A stretch of DNA of 64,000 nucleotides, taken from contig NC_090731.1 of the NCBI RefSeq assembly GCF_036898095.1, positions 139,008,852-139,072,851 of the forward strand, written 5' to 3'. Numbering within the stretch: position 1 is the stretch's first letter; each line of letters starts with the position of its first letter. Under the pieces are notes generated by a model. It saw only the letters and a program-made list of their open reading frames with translations. It searched no databases and had not been told where the DNA came from. Below are positions 48,849-60,095 of the stretch, piece after piece. Source of the stretch: Palaemon carinicauda (taxonomy: Eukaryota; Arthropoda; Malacostraca; Decapoda; Palaemonidae). The position numbers were made by a program, and so were the translations under genes.

Positions 48849-49097
48849 CTAAGATAAAATGCAAGAGATATAGCGATTTATCCAGGCATAATTTTTCTTT
48901 CCATCAACGTCCAAAAGCCGGGAGAGTTCAGGAAGCTTGACTTTCAAATTCTCCACTTTGTATTTATCTTTCTTTCTTTGCCATGTCCCCCATTCCTTGC
49001 ATTTCCCACTTCTTCTCTTCTCCAGTGCCGCTCTCCGTTCAGCATGAGGTGTTCCCCCCGAGGCCTTCAAACCAGGAATCCCTCTGTTGATCTCCAA
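48849..49097 (-). CDS. Possible 82-codon basic ORF, unknown
   Basis: The minus-strand frame begins MEINRGIPGLKASGGTPHAE. It is rich in Lys and Arg (RRAALEKRRSGKCKEWGTWQ, then RKKDKYKVENLKVKLPEL) and is less AT-rich than its surroundings. No domain or signal is recognised. It lies between two CT arrays. It may be an exon, a repeat-derived frame or chance; splice sites were not established. Confidence 0.2.
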   Translation of the reverse strand: MEINRGIPGLKASGGTPHAERRAALEKRRSGKCKEWGTWQRKKDKYKVENLKVKLPELSRLLDVDGKKNYAWINRYISCILS

Positions 49098-49231
49098 ATG
49101 GCCATTCCGAGGAAAAAGTGGAACTCGCCTTGCAGTTTAGAATCTCGATTCGGAAATGCAGTGGGATTTTTAGTATTCAGCTACTTGAGCATACATCCTA
49201 CATACCTTTAAGGTTGATGCAGAAGCTATAA

Positions 49232-49232
<1 letters not shown>

Positions 49233-49302
<70 letters not shown>
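49233..49302. repeat. (CT)n microsatellite
   Basis: Pure CT array. Confidence 0.97.
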
Positions 49303-49305
<3 letters not shown>

Positions 49306-49519
49306 ATACAACTGGATTAATTTTATTGATATGCCAAAGAAATTTAAATGCTATGCACAAAGCAAGGCACGTCATGGTTAATTATTTTTGCATTTAAATA
49401 TAGCTTATGAATCTGCTATGCGCATTATAGCTTTTTATAATTCACATGCAAGAATATATAATGATAACGGGGAATGGACTTAAACAAAGGAAATTAATGA
49501 TATAAAGAAAGCGACTTGT

Positions 49520-49520
49520 A

Positions 49521-49584
<64 letters not shown>

Positions 49585-49886
49585 GCTAAGCTACCAACCT
49601 AGTTGGAAAAGCAGGATGCTATAAGCTCAGAGGCTTCAACAGGGAAAATATCCCAGTGAAGAAAGGAAAAAAGGAAAATATTTCAAGAAGAGTAACATTA
49701 AAATAAATATCTCATATATAAACTATAAAAACTTTAACAAAACAAGAGGTAGAGAAATAAGATAGAATATTGTGGTCGAGTGTACCATGAAGCAAGAGAA
49801 ATCTAACCCCAAGACAGTGGAAGACCATGGTTCACAGGCTATGGCACTACCCAAGACTGGAGAACAATGGCTTGATTTTGGAGTAT
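49520..49886 (-). mobile_element. Long SINE-like repeat, 5'-truncated (copy 4)
   Basis: Has the (ATT)n tail (49520-49584), the LINE-like segment and the first part of the body up to GGCTTGATTTTGGAGTAT, then stops. The promoter-proximal half is missing, as expected from incomplete reverse transcription. Confidence 0.87.
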
Positions 49887-50684
49887 ATTTCAAAGGAAAT
49901 AACTGTGTTAAGAAAAGAATACTTATCTTCCAATATTAAATTTATGTATTCCGTTTAATTAGAATTACTTTGCCACTTCATGTATTAAGATCAAACTTGT
50001 CGTAATTTCGTTTACTCGTGGGAATTTTCATCGCATAACAAATATGAATAATATTGGTGACTTGAGTGTAAACATCAGTCATAATCCCATCAACATTGTT
50101 AAATATATACTTTATATATCATGATATTAACAATGGCTTCTAAATGATCTAAAGGTAATAAGTAATGGAGATTTTACATCTCCCCAGGACCATTGCATGC
50201 AGGGTCTTGCAGACGTTGTTTCTCCAACTGCCAAATGTAGCTCCATGGACAATTGACTTAGGGGCAGGTAGCAATTTCCTTTAAATGATTTGGGGTTATC
50301 AAACATCATTTTACCCGACTCTTCCAAGACTTTAAAGAATTATTGTAATCACTTTTTTGAGTTTGTAAAAATATCTTTACATTTAATTGAAAACGTGCAC
50401 AATTATCTTTTCTTGAAATACTTCTTTCTATAAATGGCGCCACCAAATACATAACTTCTTGCTTTCAAAGGTACTATCCTCTCAGTATATTCTAAATTCT
50501 CTAACTTTCTGGAATAGTTTTTAGCAATTGTTACTTTCTATTCTGAAACGAAAATGATAACTCATCATAGTTATTTGAAAGAAGTTTACTCTCCATTGAT
50601 AATGACAGATTTTGGCTAGTGTTCTGAGCGAGGGGGAGGGGGTTGGGGTAGCAGATTGGGGGAGTTCGTTTGGGAAGCATTTGG
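49887..50684. other. Unassigned AT-rich sequence
   Basis: No gene recognised; G-rich stretch at 50628-50665. Confidence 0.4.
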
Positions 50685-51927
50685 CCGTGAATCGACGATT
50701 CAGTGCAAGGATAATCCCTCCCATAAAAATTTAGCACAAACAATTCAGTGCATGACAATTTAGCACAAAAAAAAAATGCAAGGTCATTTTAAGAAAAGGG
50801 ATAACTAAAACAGATTTTGATTGTAGAGAATTTATTGTTAAACAATGATTAATATCAAACATTTATTGAAATAGTTCACTGAATTAAGAATATATATAAA
50901 GATATCAATACTAGAAACTGATATATCTTCATGGAAACATTAATTAATTTTCAAGCACTCTATCTTATCGGCTACATTTCCATAATCATTCACCAACTTC
51001 GCTATTGCTTTATGCATTTTGTAATGTCTTCACAAAATCACAGTGAATAATATCTGGGTTCAGATCTGGGCATAAATTCAAAATAGTCCTTGATGCTCTC
51101 ATATGAATCCTCTATTTTATTTTCAAATAGTATATATATCATTGAAAAACACACCCTTGTTCCACAAAGCATATTGATAATATAGAGTTGATAAAAAAGG
51201 GGCGGGGTACTTTGAATGTACCGCATGTAAGCCACTTTTTATATTCTTCAGTGTTCAGTATTTTATGGTCGAAAAGGTTAAAATTCTATTAGCATGTCAT
51301 TGACAGACTCGTGCAATAAAAAGAGGTTTGCCATTGTGTATAACACCTGAATGTTCCGGTAATACAATTTCACTATCGTTATCAGGTGCTGGAGTTGGCT
51401 CACCATCTCGTTTTCTACGGCCCTGAACACTCCTGTTGTAATGGTGCATACTTAGGTAGTAAAATTGTTGCTTCATCTGGGAAAGACTTGCGCTTCTTGG
51501 ATTAATCTTGTTAGGGCATCATTAGATGCAACAGCTCGTTCGCGAATGTTTAAAACTATCTGCTTTATTGCTGATGCTGCCGGCTGCGGCACATGAGTGG
51601 GCGTTGTGACGTCTTCCCATGAATTTTCATTGACATGGATGCGATCTTTACATTATTTTTCTGTACATTAGTCTTCCATTCCTAAGTTTTAGGAGAATAC
51701 ATTTAATGAAATATGTTTCTGTCCTTTTGATATCCCTTTTCTTGAATTATCCTTGCATTTGTTTCCTTGTGCTGAATTGTCATGGGCCAAGTTGTCATGG
51801 TTGGAACTGTTTTTGAGGTGAATTGTCATTGTCGGAAATGTCTTTTCACTGAATTGTCATGGTTATAACAGTCTTTATGCTCAATTGTTGGCGCTGAGTT
51901 GTCCTGCGCTGAATTGTCGGTGTGCCG
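50685..51927 (-). mobile_element. Degenerate MULE (Mutator-like) DNA transposon
   Basis: Both ends carry several copies of a short motif close to GTGCTGAATTGTCATG, reading outward on opposite strands. On the right they span 51767-51927 (plus strand) and on the left 50690-50772 (minus strand). A broken MULE transposase lies between them on the minus strand. The symmetric subterminal repeats plus transposase fragments define one decayed element of about 1.24 kb, internally deleted compared with an autonomous copy. Exact termini and target duplication could not be fixed. Confidence 0.7.
50985..51640 (-). pseudogene. MULE transposase remnant
   Basis: Minus strand, in order: an N-terminal stretch reading RIHVNENSWEDVTTPTHVPQ and later IKQIVLNIRERAVASNDAL; then GRRKRDGEPTPAPDNDSEIV; then EEYKKWLTCGTFKVPRPFF (51195-51250). 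After a frame change come PLFYQLYIIN and FENKIEDSYESIKDYFE. The last blocks correspond to the WxADGTF, YQLYTIH and L-x-x-K-x-E-x-x-Y-x-x segments of MULE-type transposases that often carry FLYWCH domains. The Asp of ADGTF, the first catalytic acidic residue of the family, is Cys here. Stops and at least two frameshifts confirm it is dead. It lies inside the subterminal repeats at 50.7 and 51.8 kb. Confidence 0.7.
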
Positions 51928-51929
51928 TA

Positions 51930-52287
51930 TTTGCCGGGGAGGCCTATCAGCCCCAAGGTGCCGCTAGGGAATCCCCTAAAGTTAAACGATAAAGGGAAAG
52001 ACACAAGAGTTATACAGCAAAATGATAGATAGGAAACAAACGGAGTTGAGGTAACGCTGCAAATACATTTTAGTAATGCCTACAGTGCACCGCATGAGAT
52101 GATTTAATGAGACTATCGTTTCGGGAAAAGCAGGATTTGGGAATTGGAATGTAACCTCAGAGATCCACTTGTAGTTTTAAATGAAGTAAAAATTTATATT
52201 ATTGCTATGAATGTGTTAGCAGTAGCACGGTGTAACAATTGCTAACAGACATGTATTTTTACATCCGTTCAGTTAATACACATTTCG
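51930..52287. other. Unassigned sequence
   Basis: Relatively GC-rich at 51935-51985, then AT-rich; nothing recognised. Confidence 0.4.
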
Positions 52288-52301
52288 CTCAAGAAGGAAA
52301 G

Positions 52302-52387
<86 letters not shown>

Positions 52388-52545
52388 TAGAACACAGACT
52401 TTCACTACAGTCTGCTTCTGGTACCGCTCCGAGCAACAGGTAACCTTATGGTTTATAGATAAGTCTGTATGTGGGTTTAGAAGTGATAATGATAACATTA
52501 TTCAATGTTGTTATAATCTTTTGACATCCGTGTTAGAAAAGGCTT
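52288..52545 (+). repeat. Dispersed unknown repeat containing (CT)n, copy A
   Basis: GAAGGAAAGATT leads into a CT array (52304-52383). It is followed by CTGCTTCTGGTACCGCTCCG, AGCAACAGGTAACCTTATGG and a block ending near GTTAGAAAAGG. A diverged copy lies at 55163-55395. Confidence 0.8.
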
Positions 52546-53033
52546 CAGCCCTCGTGAATGAAACTATTTCATATTGAGAAATTTAGGTTAAATGGAATGT
52601 AATGTAAATGAAAGATCTAAACAAAGAAGTTGAGATGAACTAAAATACAGTACGACATAAATATCGGGAAAAGGCGTACAATTTATTAACCATGAACTAT
52701 AAAGGAAGAGATTCATGAAAGAGAAGCAAGAAATTCTACTCAGTTTCAAAGAGACGAGACGCGAAAACCATGCCATGTAAATACAGAAATTAGATTCTGT
52801 ACTCATTACTATAAACCCATTTCTAATGGGATCACCTTAATTTTGATTAATCTTTTAATTTATCTTTTATTCATATTCTCTTTTTCTTCACCAAATCGAT
52901 TCCCAACTGAATTCAACCTTCTTTGGTCGCTATCCCTAAGGATATGAAGGATCCTTTTTATCAATGTTATCAATTGTGCTTTTCCTTCTATCTCTACCAC
53001 ATGATTTTTTATATAAGCATATACAATGACAGA

Positions 53034-53035
<2 letters not shown>
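52546..53035. other. Unassigned sequence
   Basis: No gene recognised. Confidence 0.4.

Positions 53036-53105
<70 letters not shown>
53036..53105. repeat. (TA)n microsatellite
   Basis: Pure TA array. Confidence 0.97.
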
Positions 53106-53108
<3 letters not shown>

Positions 53109-53494
53109 TGGAGAAATGTGGCCGTTGGCTAAAGTATTTAGACAAAGCCTGGTTATATAATATTTGATATTGACAGGAAGGAATAACATTTCCCAGGCTT
53201 TACCAATTCGTTGTGCTATATCATATGATTAGTTTGTTTGACAGTCCAATTTTTAATACATTATTTTTTATTACTGGATGCCCAATTTATGATGGGAGAA
53301 TAATCAAATTAATACCTTATATCGAAAGTTTTGTATAGTGATTGTTTTTATATCATACTGATTACCCAGGAATTGAATTTCAATTAGTTTTATTTCTTGC
53401 AAAATATAACAAAATCATACTTTACTAACAAAATATGGAAATTATAATTATTCGAGACATTATTAGATTGTGAAGATACAGTATGTCATGAGAA

Positions 53495-53496
<2 letters not shown>

Positions 53497-53569
<73 letters not shown>
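53497..53569. repeat. (CT)n microsatellite
   Basis: Pure CT array. Confidence 0.97.
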
Positions 53570-53571
<2 letters not shown>

Positions 53572-54083
53572 TGATATCTTAACTTTTATTTGACCATTGG
53601 CTGGAATCTTCACCTAATTAAGAGACACAGACGAAGACGGAAGATACGAAGAGATGGTAAGCAAGACTTTACTTTATTCCGACTTAAGGCGATAATCAAA
53701 ATCCTATCAACGAATATTGACATCGGGAAGGGTTGAATATAGGAACGTTGTGATGCTTCTAGATACAATTATTGGGTAGTTTGTAGCGCTACGGCCAAGC
53801 GTCCTAATTTGCTTATTATCGCTCCGACTGTTATCTTGTATAGAATAAAAACGTTTGGAAATGGTCTACGGATCTTAAATATGTGCTTAAACGCACACTT
53901 TTATGTTTTTTGCCGAAAACCCTAAATTACCTGAAAATTTGTGGCTCGAGTTCTTACTCCGGCCACGAATCTTCTCGCTCCCGTAGTAGGTAAGGGGGGG
54001 GGGGGAAGCTCCCCTGGGTAAGGATACGGCTTTTAGCATAGATAAGGTGGGTTTTTTAAGTTAGCTTCTCCCGCCAAAATTGT
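53570..54083. other. Unassigned sequence
   Basis: Includes a G homopolymer at 53994-54005. No gene recognised. Confidence 0.4.
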
Positions 54084-54190
54084 TTTTAGAACGACGGCCT
54101 CAGTTCAGAATATTCCAGTTTTCTACGAACTCTATTTTAGAATGACGGCCACGTTCAACCCCTTTATAATATTCCCATTTTCTATGAATG
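54084..54190 (+). repeat. Two-unit degenerate tandem repeat, about 52-bp period
   Basis: TTTTAGAACGACGGCC at 54084 is repeated as TTTTAGAATGACGGCC at 54135. Both are followed by AATATTCC(A/C)-TTTTCTA-GAA blocks. Confidence 0.7.
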
Positions 54191-54753
54191 AAAACGGATC
54201 TGGCCGTCACCCTACAAACGCTCACAATTATTATTACATGTGAAAGTATAAATAAATAGATCAAATAGATCATTGTCTTTGATACTGTGAAATAGATTAT
54301 CCTCTACATTCAGTAAATCTTTAAGTACCTACTTCGACATTGTCTCTTTACTCTGAAATCCATTTTCTAATAAACCTTTCTCTCCGCAAGCAGTTTTCAT
54401 TATGCTGCTTTTTCTCATTTTTTTATTTTTTTACTAAATAATTTGTAAACTACAAATTATATGCAAGTTGCAATGGGAAATATATGAAAATCTTTTAGAC
54501 AATGAGGAATTATATAAGAAATGTTTTATAAATTAGATTCAATACCTCGAAATTGAAATTGAAATTGAAAATTGCCCATGGATTGGAACTTGAATCACGA
54601 TATAAGAATTTCAACTTACAAATTCATGAAGTGTAAGCAGACATGTAAACAAGTATTTGCCATTAATTTGTTTTCTATTTCTTTACTCATTTTATTTTGT
54701 ATTATTTGCTTTACTTCAAAAGTAGGCTGATTGAATTTGTCAATTGTCTAATA

Positions 54754-54890
54754 CAATGGTAACGCGTTCGTCTTGCATTCCCATGGAAGTACTGTAGATC
54801 GATCCCGGGGACCGTGAGTTTAGTCTGTTTACTGGGTATGTTACTGTTTGTGGCTGGGCATCACAGGGGGGGAGGGGGGGGGGGGGCCTT
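54754..54890 (+). mobile_element. tRNA-like SINE head (tRNA-Ala-like)
   Basis: AATGGTAACGCGTTCGTCTT resembles box A and the D-arm of a tRNA. A TTGCATTC anticodon region (TGC, alanine) and GATCGATCCCGGGGACC, a box B with the T-arm end, follow at tRNA spacing. Arms are too mismatched for a working tRNA. A G-rich run (54866-54886) follows. This family differs from the SINE at 43.4 kb. Confidence 0.5.
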
Positions 54891-55015
54891 TGCACCGCAT
54901 CTCTTATATGATACAGGAGCTGAAATCAGTCACTTTCAACCTTTAGATGACTGACTATAATGCTCTTTCAGGGGCTAGAAAAATTAGAAAAAGCATGGTC
55001 TAATCTTAAGTTTTT

Positions 55016-55018
<3 letters not shown>

Positions 55019-55092
<74 letters not shown>

Positions 55093-55103
55093 TATATACA
55101 TAC

Positions 55104-55162
<59 letters not shown>
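55019..55162. repeat. (CT)n then (TA)n compound microsatellite
   Basis: About 35 CT units, short TGTATATACATACA sequence, then a TA array from 55109 to 55160. Confidence 0.97.
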
Positions 55163-55163
<1 letters not shown>

Positions 55164-55176
55164 ACAAGAAAGGAAG

Positions 55177-55238
<62 letters not shown>

Positions 55239-55395
55239 AAACGCAAACTTTTACTACTTTCTGCCTCTGGTACCACTCTGAGCAACAGGTAACCTTATGG
55301 TTTTGAGATAAGTCAGTATGAAGGTTTAGTAATGATAATTATAACATTATTCTATGTTATTATTATCATATGCAAACTATGTTAGAAAGGTTACA
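55163..55395 (+). repeat. Dispersed unknown repeat containing (CT)n, copy B
   Basis: GAAAGGAAGATT leads into a CT array (55180-55235). CTGCCTCTGGTACCACTCTG, AGCAACAGGTAACCTTATGG and a block ending GTTAGAAAGG follow. Same order as copy A, roughly 75-80% identical by eye outside the CT array. Confidence 0.8.
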
Positions 55396-55416
55396 ATACT
55401 GTACACATACATACAT

Positions 55417-55423
<7 letters not shown>

Positions 55424-55495
<72 letters not shown>
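55424..55495. repeat. (TA)n microsatellite
   Basis: Pure TA array ending in CACACACA. Confidence 0.97.
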
Positions 55496-55505
<10 letters not shown>

Positions 55506-55738
55506 TACACATATACAATAAATGCAGTATGTCCTTAGTCATGTCGGGGATTTAGTCAGTTTTCATTACCACGCTGGACAGTGCTGCTTGGTGATGTTGG
55601 GAGACTATATTCTGATCGCTCACAGCAAACCAACCTAGTATGGGGGGCCCTAACTAGTACAGCTTTGCTGATCTTGGCGATACACAAACCCTTTCACCAT
55701 GGTAAGATATTCCTGCTCAGTAAGGGATATACAGTGTG

Positions 55739-55739
55739 C

Positions 55740-55824
<85 letters not shown>

Positions 55825-55838
55825 TGTATATATATATT

Positions 55839-55908
<70 letters not shown>
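55739..55908. repeat. (TG)n-(TA)n microsatellite
   Basis: Short TG run, then TA with scattered TTTA interruptions. Confidence 0.97.
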
Positions 55909-55914
<6 letters not shown>

Positions 55915-57077
55915 GCTGCACACATATAGAAAAATCTAAAGGGTTTTGTGTCCAAAAGCATATATTGAGGAAATTATTATAACAGAATTTTAGCAAGGAT
56001 AATCTGATTAACCAAAATGAGTCTTTAATTTATAAACTATTAGTTTCATTAGGAAAAACAATCAAATTAGAATTTAAAAATGCCTAATTACATATTTCGT
56101 GTGTACGGCCCCAAGAATGAAAACAAAAAAGTATAATTTGAGGAAAATTTGGCGATGAAAGAGAAAAAACGTGATTCCCAGATCGCAAAGATTGTATCCT
56201 GGGCAATGTAATCCCCGACCCTTCGAGATTACTCTTACGCAACGGTAAATACGATGAGCTACACAATGCCCTTCTCTAATCACAATCGTCGAGGATATAA
56301 AGAAAAACAGTGGAGCTATATCTCTGGGAAAGGGATATAACGGCTTCTGTATACTCAAAAGATATGAAGCAAGATGAAAGGGGTCTGGTATCCTTTTGGA
56401 AATTCAAGGGATGTCGTTATACTCCTGTTTTTTTTTTTTTTTTTTTTCTTTTTTTTTCTTCTTTTTTTTGTGACCATTCCTTCACACAATCTGGACTAGT
56501 ATTTCTTCCTCGTGATGTGATATTTACCCTTCCTTTATTCAGCGTTAATTATTTTGAGAATTCATTAGTTTTTTATCCAGTACATAATGATGAAATTTCA
56601 GAGGAGGTCCATCACTGAAGGAGATGCGAAGTAATTAACAATGGTAGAAATGGTAGGAGGTCAAGTATTATGAAGTGACTGGTTCTTTACCATGTATATA
56701 ATTTTTGGCATCAATTTGCTCGTATATCTCTAATTATCTATCCAATATGGCAAAAGGAGCTGATATTTGCACAAATGGAAATATCATTGTTTATTTATTT
56801 TACTGACTCTTTATTAGAGGATTTTAAACAGCCACAAGTTTTAATGACCAGACGAAAAGAAAAAGGTATCAGAGTAAAAAAAAATAAAAGAAAGAAATCA
56901 ATAGATTATTCCCTTTCACATCATGCGGTTTTAAACCCTCGCCGTCAGCATTGTGCCACACTTGACTGAAAAATCTAGTGAAGCTTTCACATCATTACGG
57001 TGGCGTTATTTCACCGACGGTGTTAACTTAAATGTCCAAATGCACGCCTTCACATCACACTCTTTTAATCTAATATC
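55909..57077. other. Unassigned sequence
   Basis: A 38-base T-rich run at 56430-56468 is the only clear feature. Frames on both strands at 56074-56618 are not supported. Confidence 0.4.
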
Positions 57078-57297
57078 GTGGTGACCTATTGGAAACGTCC
57101 CTGCCTGGTGATCTGCCGGACTGAGGTTCGAGTCCCACTCAAGCTCGATAGTATTCTCGTGTCTGCAACCTCACCATCCTTATGAACTAAGGATGGGGCT
57201 ATAGGTGGAGCCTGTAGGTCTACCTGCTGAGTCATCAGCAGCCATTGCCTGGTTCTTCTTGGTCCTAGTATGTATGGAGAGGGTATTTGGAACGCTG

Positions 57298-57363
<66 letters not shown>

Positions 57364-57774
57364 CATGTATATGTATATATATATATATACATATATATAT
57401 ATAAATATATATATATTATATATATATATATGTATATATATACAGTATATATCGCTCTTTTGCGACAACGTCGTCATAACTCAAAAATAGCTATTTTTCA
57501 GGAGAGCCATTTTAATCAATTAAAACTCTCATATTATGTTATGTCGTTAGGACATTTAGCGCCTCTAGCGATCAATTTTTTAGCTACAATTATGACACTT
57601 TTGCCAGAAAAATTAGCATTTGAAGATGAATATGTCTATATGGATAACTCAAAAATACATTTTTTGGAGTTATGACGTTGTTGTCGCAAGCGAGCGATAT
57701 ATGTATATAGTCCGTTTGTATGGCATTGTCACTGTCCCTTGTCTCCGCCTTTCATGAGTTACCTTTAAACCTCC
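57078..57774 (+). mobile_element. tRNA-derived SINE expanded by (TA)n and entered by a MITE
   Basis: The head has TGGTGACCTATTGGAAACGT (box A region) and CTGAGGTTCGAGTCCCACTC (box B). The body follows the 43.4-kb copy to GCTGATCATATAT, then a TA array (57301-57450) and a MITE (57453-57696). It resumes with TCCGTTTGTATGGCATTGTC, ACTGTCCCTTGTCTCCGCC and TTTCATGAGTTACCTTTAAA. Three events are nested: SINE insertion, microsatellite growth at its native ATATGTATAT, and MITE insertion into the TA array. Confidence 0.88.
57453..57696. mobile_element. MITE with about 36-bp terminal inverted repeats
   Basis: Left end CGCTCTTTTGCGACAACGTC and right end (reverse complement) CGCTCGCTTGCGACAACAAC; both continue to CGTCATAACTC with few mismatches. 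Length 244 bp. Flanks are ATAT on both sides, so a TA or ATAT target duplication is plausible but cannot be separated from the TA array. The interior has a 100-codon-scale open stretch that reads across the TIRs and is not a gene. Confidence 0.82.
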
Positions 57775-58428
57775 ACTCGGCAATCGGGAACAAGTGTGGT
57801 ACTGATCGTGAACACATAGATCAAGAAGATATCGAATTTGAATTGCTCATTTCATTAGTTGCGATGAAACTGTTGATATCGAACAAACAGTTCTAAGAAT
57901 ATAAATGCTCCAACTTGGTTACATGAGCATGTAGAGAAATTTGCTGCTCTTTTGATTAAAAATTTGAAGGCTTCTGGGATAAAGATATAAATTATCTTGG
58001 TAATTTCCTAATGCATTTACTTATAATCGCATTAACAAAACTGCTTAACATATATATTGGAAAAGAGGATGAGATAGTAATAATTGATAGCCTGCTATTT
58101 AGTGTTCTCATTATTTCTCATCATATTTTACTATGCTGTCAGCTCAAAGCACCCGGTTCACTCATGGAATAATCGAAAAATAAGTTAATTATATCATTTG
58201 ACCCTGGCCAAGCTCTTTCATCTGTAGAACATTTCAAGTTTTTCTAATCCAGTTAATGTTACTATGTTCAAAATTTAAACCATTATGTTCCTTAAATACA
58301 TCATGAAGTACATGTCTCGTTGGGGATTTAGTGGAGACACCCAAAAGATTGTGCTTTGTCTCCTGTTTTATTTTATTTCCAATAGAGGTAGTAAAGCTAC
58401 AACTGATTCCTCGTCTTATCTATCTTGT
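57775..58428. other. Unassigned sequence
   Basis: No gene recognised. Confidence 0.4.
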
Positions 58429-58437
58429 GTATTGAAT

Positions 58438-58620
58438 CAGGGTTTAAACTTTTAAGGTAATTACCTTAGTTTTGAGGTAATTTGTAAGGAAATGATATTT
58501 GTGATGTAATTTCCATATTACTACCTTCAAATTTAAGGAAATTGGAAACGTTCTAAGGTAATCTAAGGTAACAAGCAGCAGCATCTAAGGTAATGGCCAC
58601 ACGATCAAGTTTAAACCCTG
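58438..58620. mobile_element. hAT-like MITE
   Basis: Begins CAGGGTTTAAACTT and ends with its exact reverse complement. Near-matching flanks GTATTGAA (58429-58436) and GTACTGAA (58621-58628) look like an 8-bp target duplication with one mismatch, offset by one base on the left. CAGGG ends and 8-bp duplications are hAT features. The 183-bp interior holds several AAGGTAAT repeats in both orientations. Confidence 0.65.
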
Positions 58621-58821
58621 GTACTGAAAGATCTTCCTGTTTAGATCGAGTCACAGACGAGCCCCCCACGGTGACAAAAAGCATGGTGTAATAAGAGATT
58701 AATCTGAACTTCCCTGAACTTCCTGATATTATCATGAAGTTATTTCTATTGCCGTAACGATGATGATAATGTAATCTTTGAGATGGTTATTGTAGTTTTC
58801 TTGATTTCTTCTTCTTCTTCT

Positions 58822-58843
58822 TTTATTATTATTATTATTATTA

Positions 58844-58875
<32 letters not shown>

Positions 58876-58938
58876 GGTGTTATTATTATTATTATTATCA
58901 TCATCATTATCATCATCTTCATCATTATTATTATTTTA
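58822..58938. repeat. Degenerate (ATT)n microsatellite
   Basis: ATT units with GTT, GTG and ATC variants. Confidence 0.93.
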
Positions 58939-58939
58939 G

Positions 58940-60007
<1,068 letters not shown>

Positions 60008-60095
60008 CAGTGGCGTAGCTAGAAGTGTGTCAGTGGGTGGGCACCTAAGGGGCACTGCTAAGAAAGGGGAGGGCACTAAACTATCGGAGCGACCC
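60008..60095 (+). mobile_element. Possible hAT-like transposon terminus
   Basis: CAGTGGCGTAGCTAGAAGTG followed by G-rich GGGGCACTGC and GGGGAGGGCACT segments. CAGTGGCGTA is a widespread DNA-transposon end in invertebrates, by recollection. No partner end is seen nearby. Confidence 0.4.

Noticed and set aside
49520..49584. (ATT)n tracts as independent microsatellites
   Set aside because: At 11.1, 15.4, 33.4, 46.9 and 49.5 kb the tract is joined to the same AGCTAAGCTAC tail motif, so it is a retroelement tail. Those at 13.7, 34.4, 35.9 and 58.8 kb lack the motif and stay as plain microsatellites.
56074..56360. Possible tRNA-like SINE on the minus strand
   Set aside because: A weak GTAGCTCA/GGGTCGGGGATTA pair is present but spacing and arms do not fit a tRNA head, and no family body follows.
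57205..57675. 156-codon plus-strand frame
   Set aside because: It runs from SINE body through a TA array into a MITE; it is a composite of repeats, not a gene.
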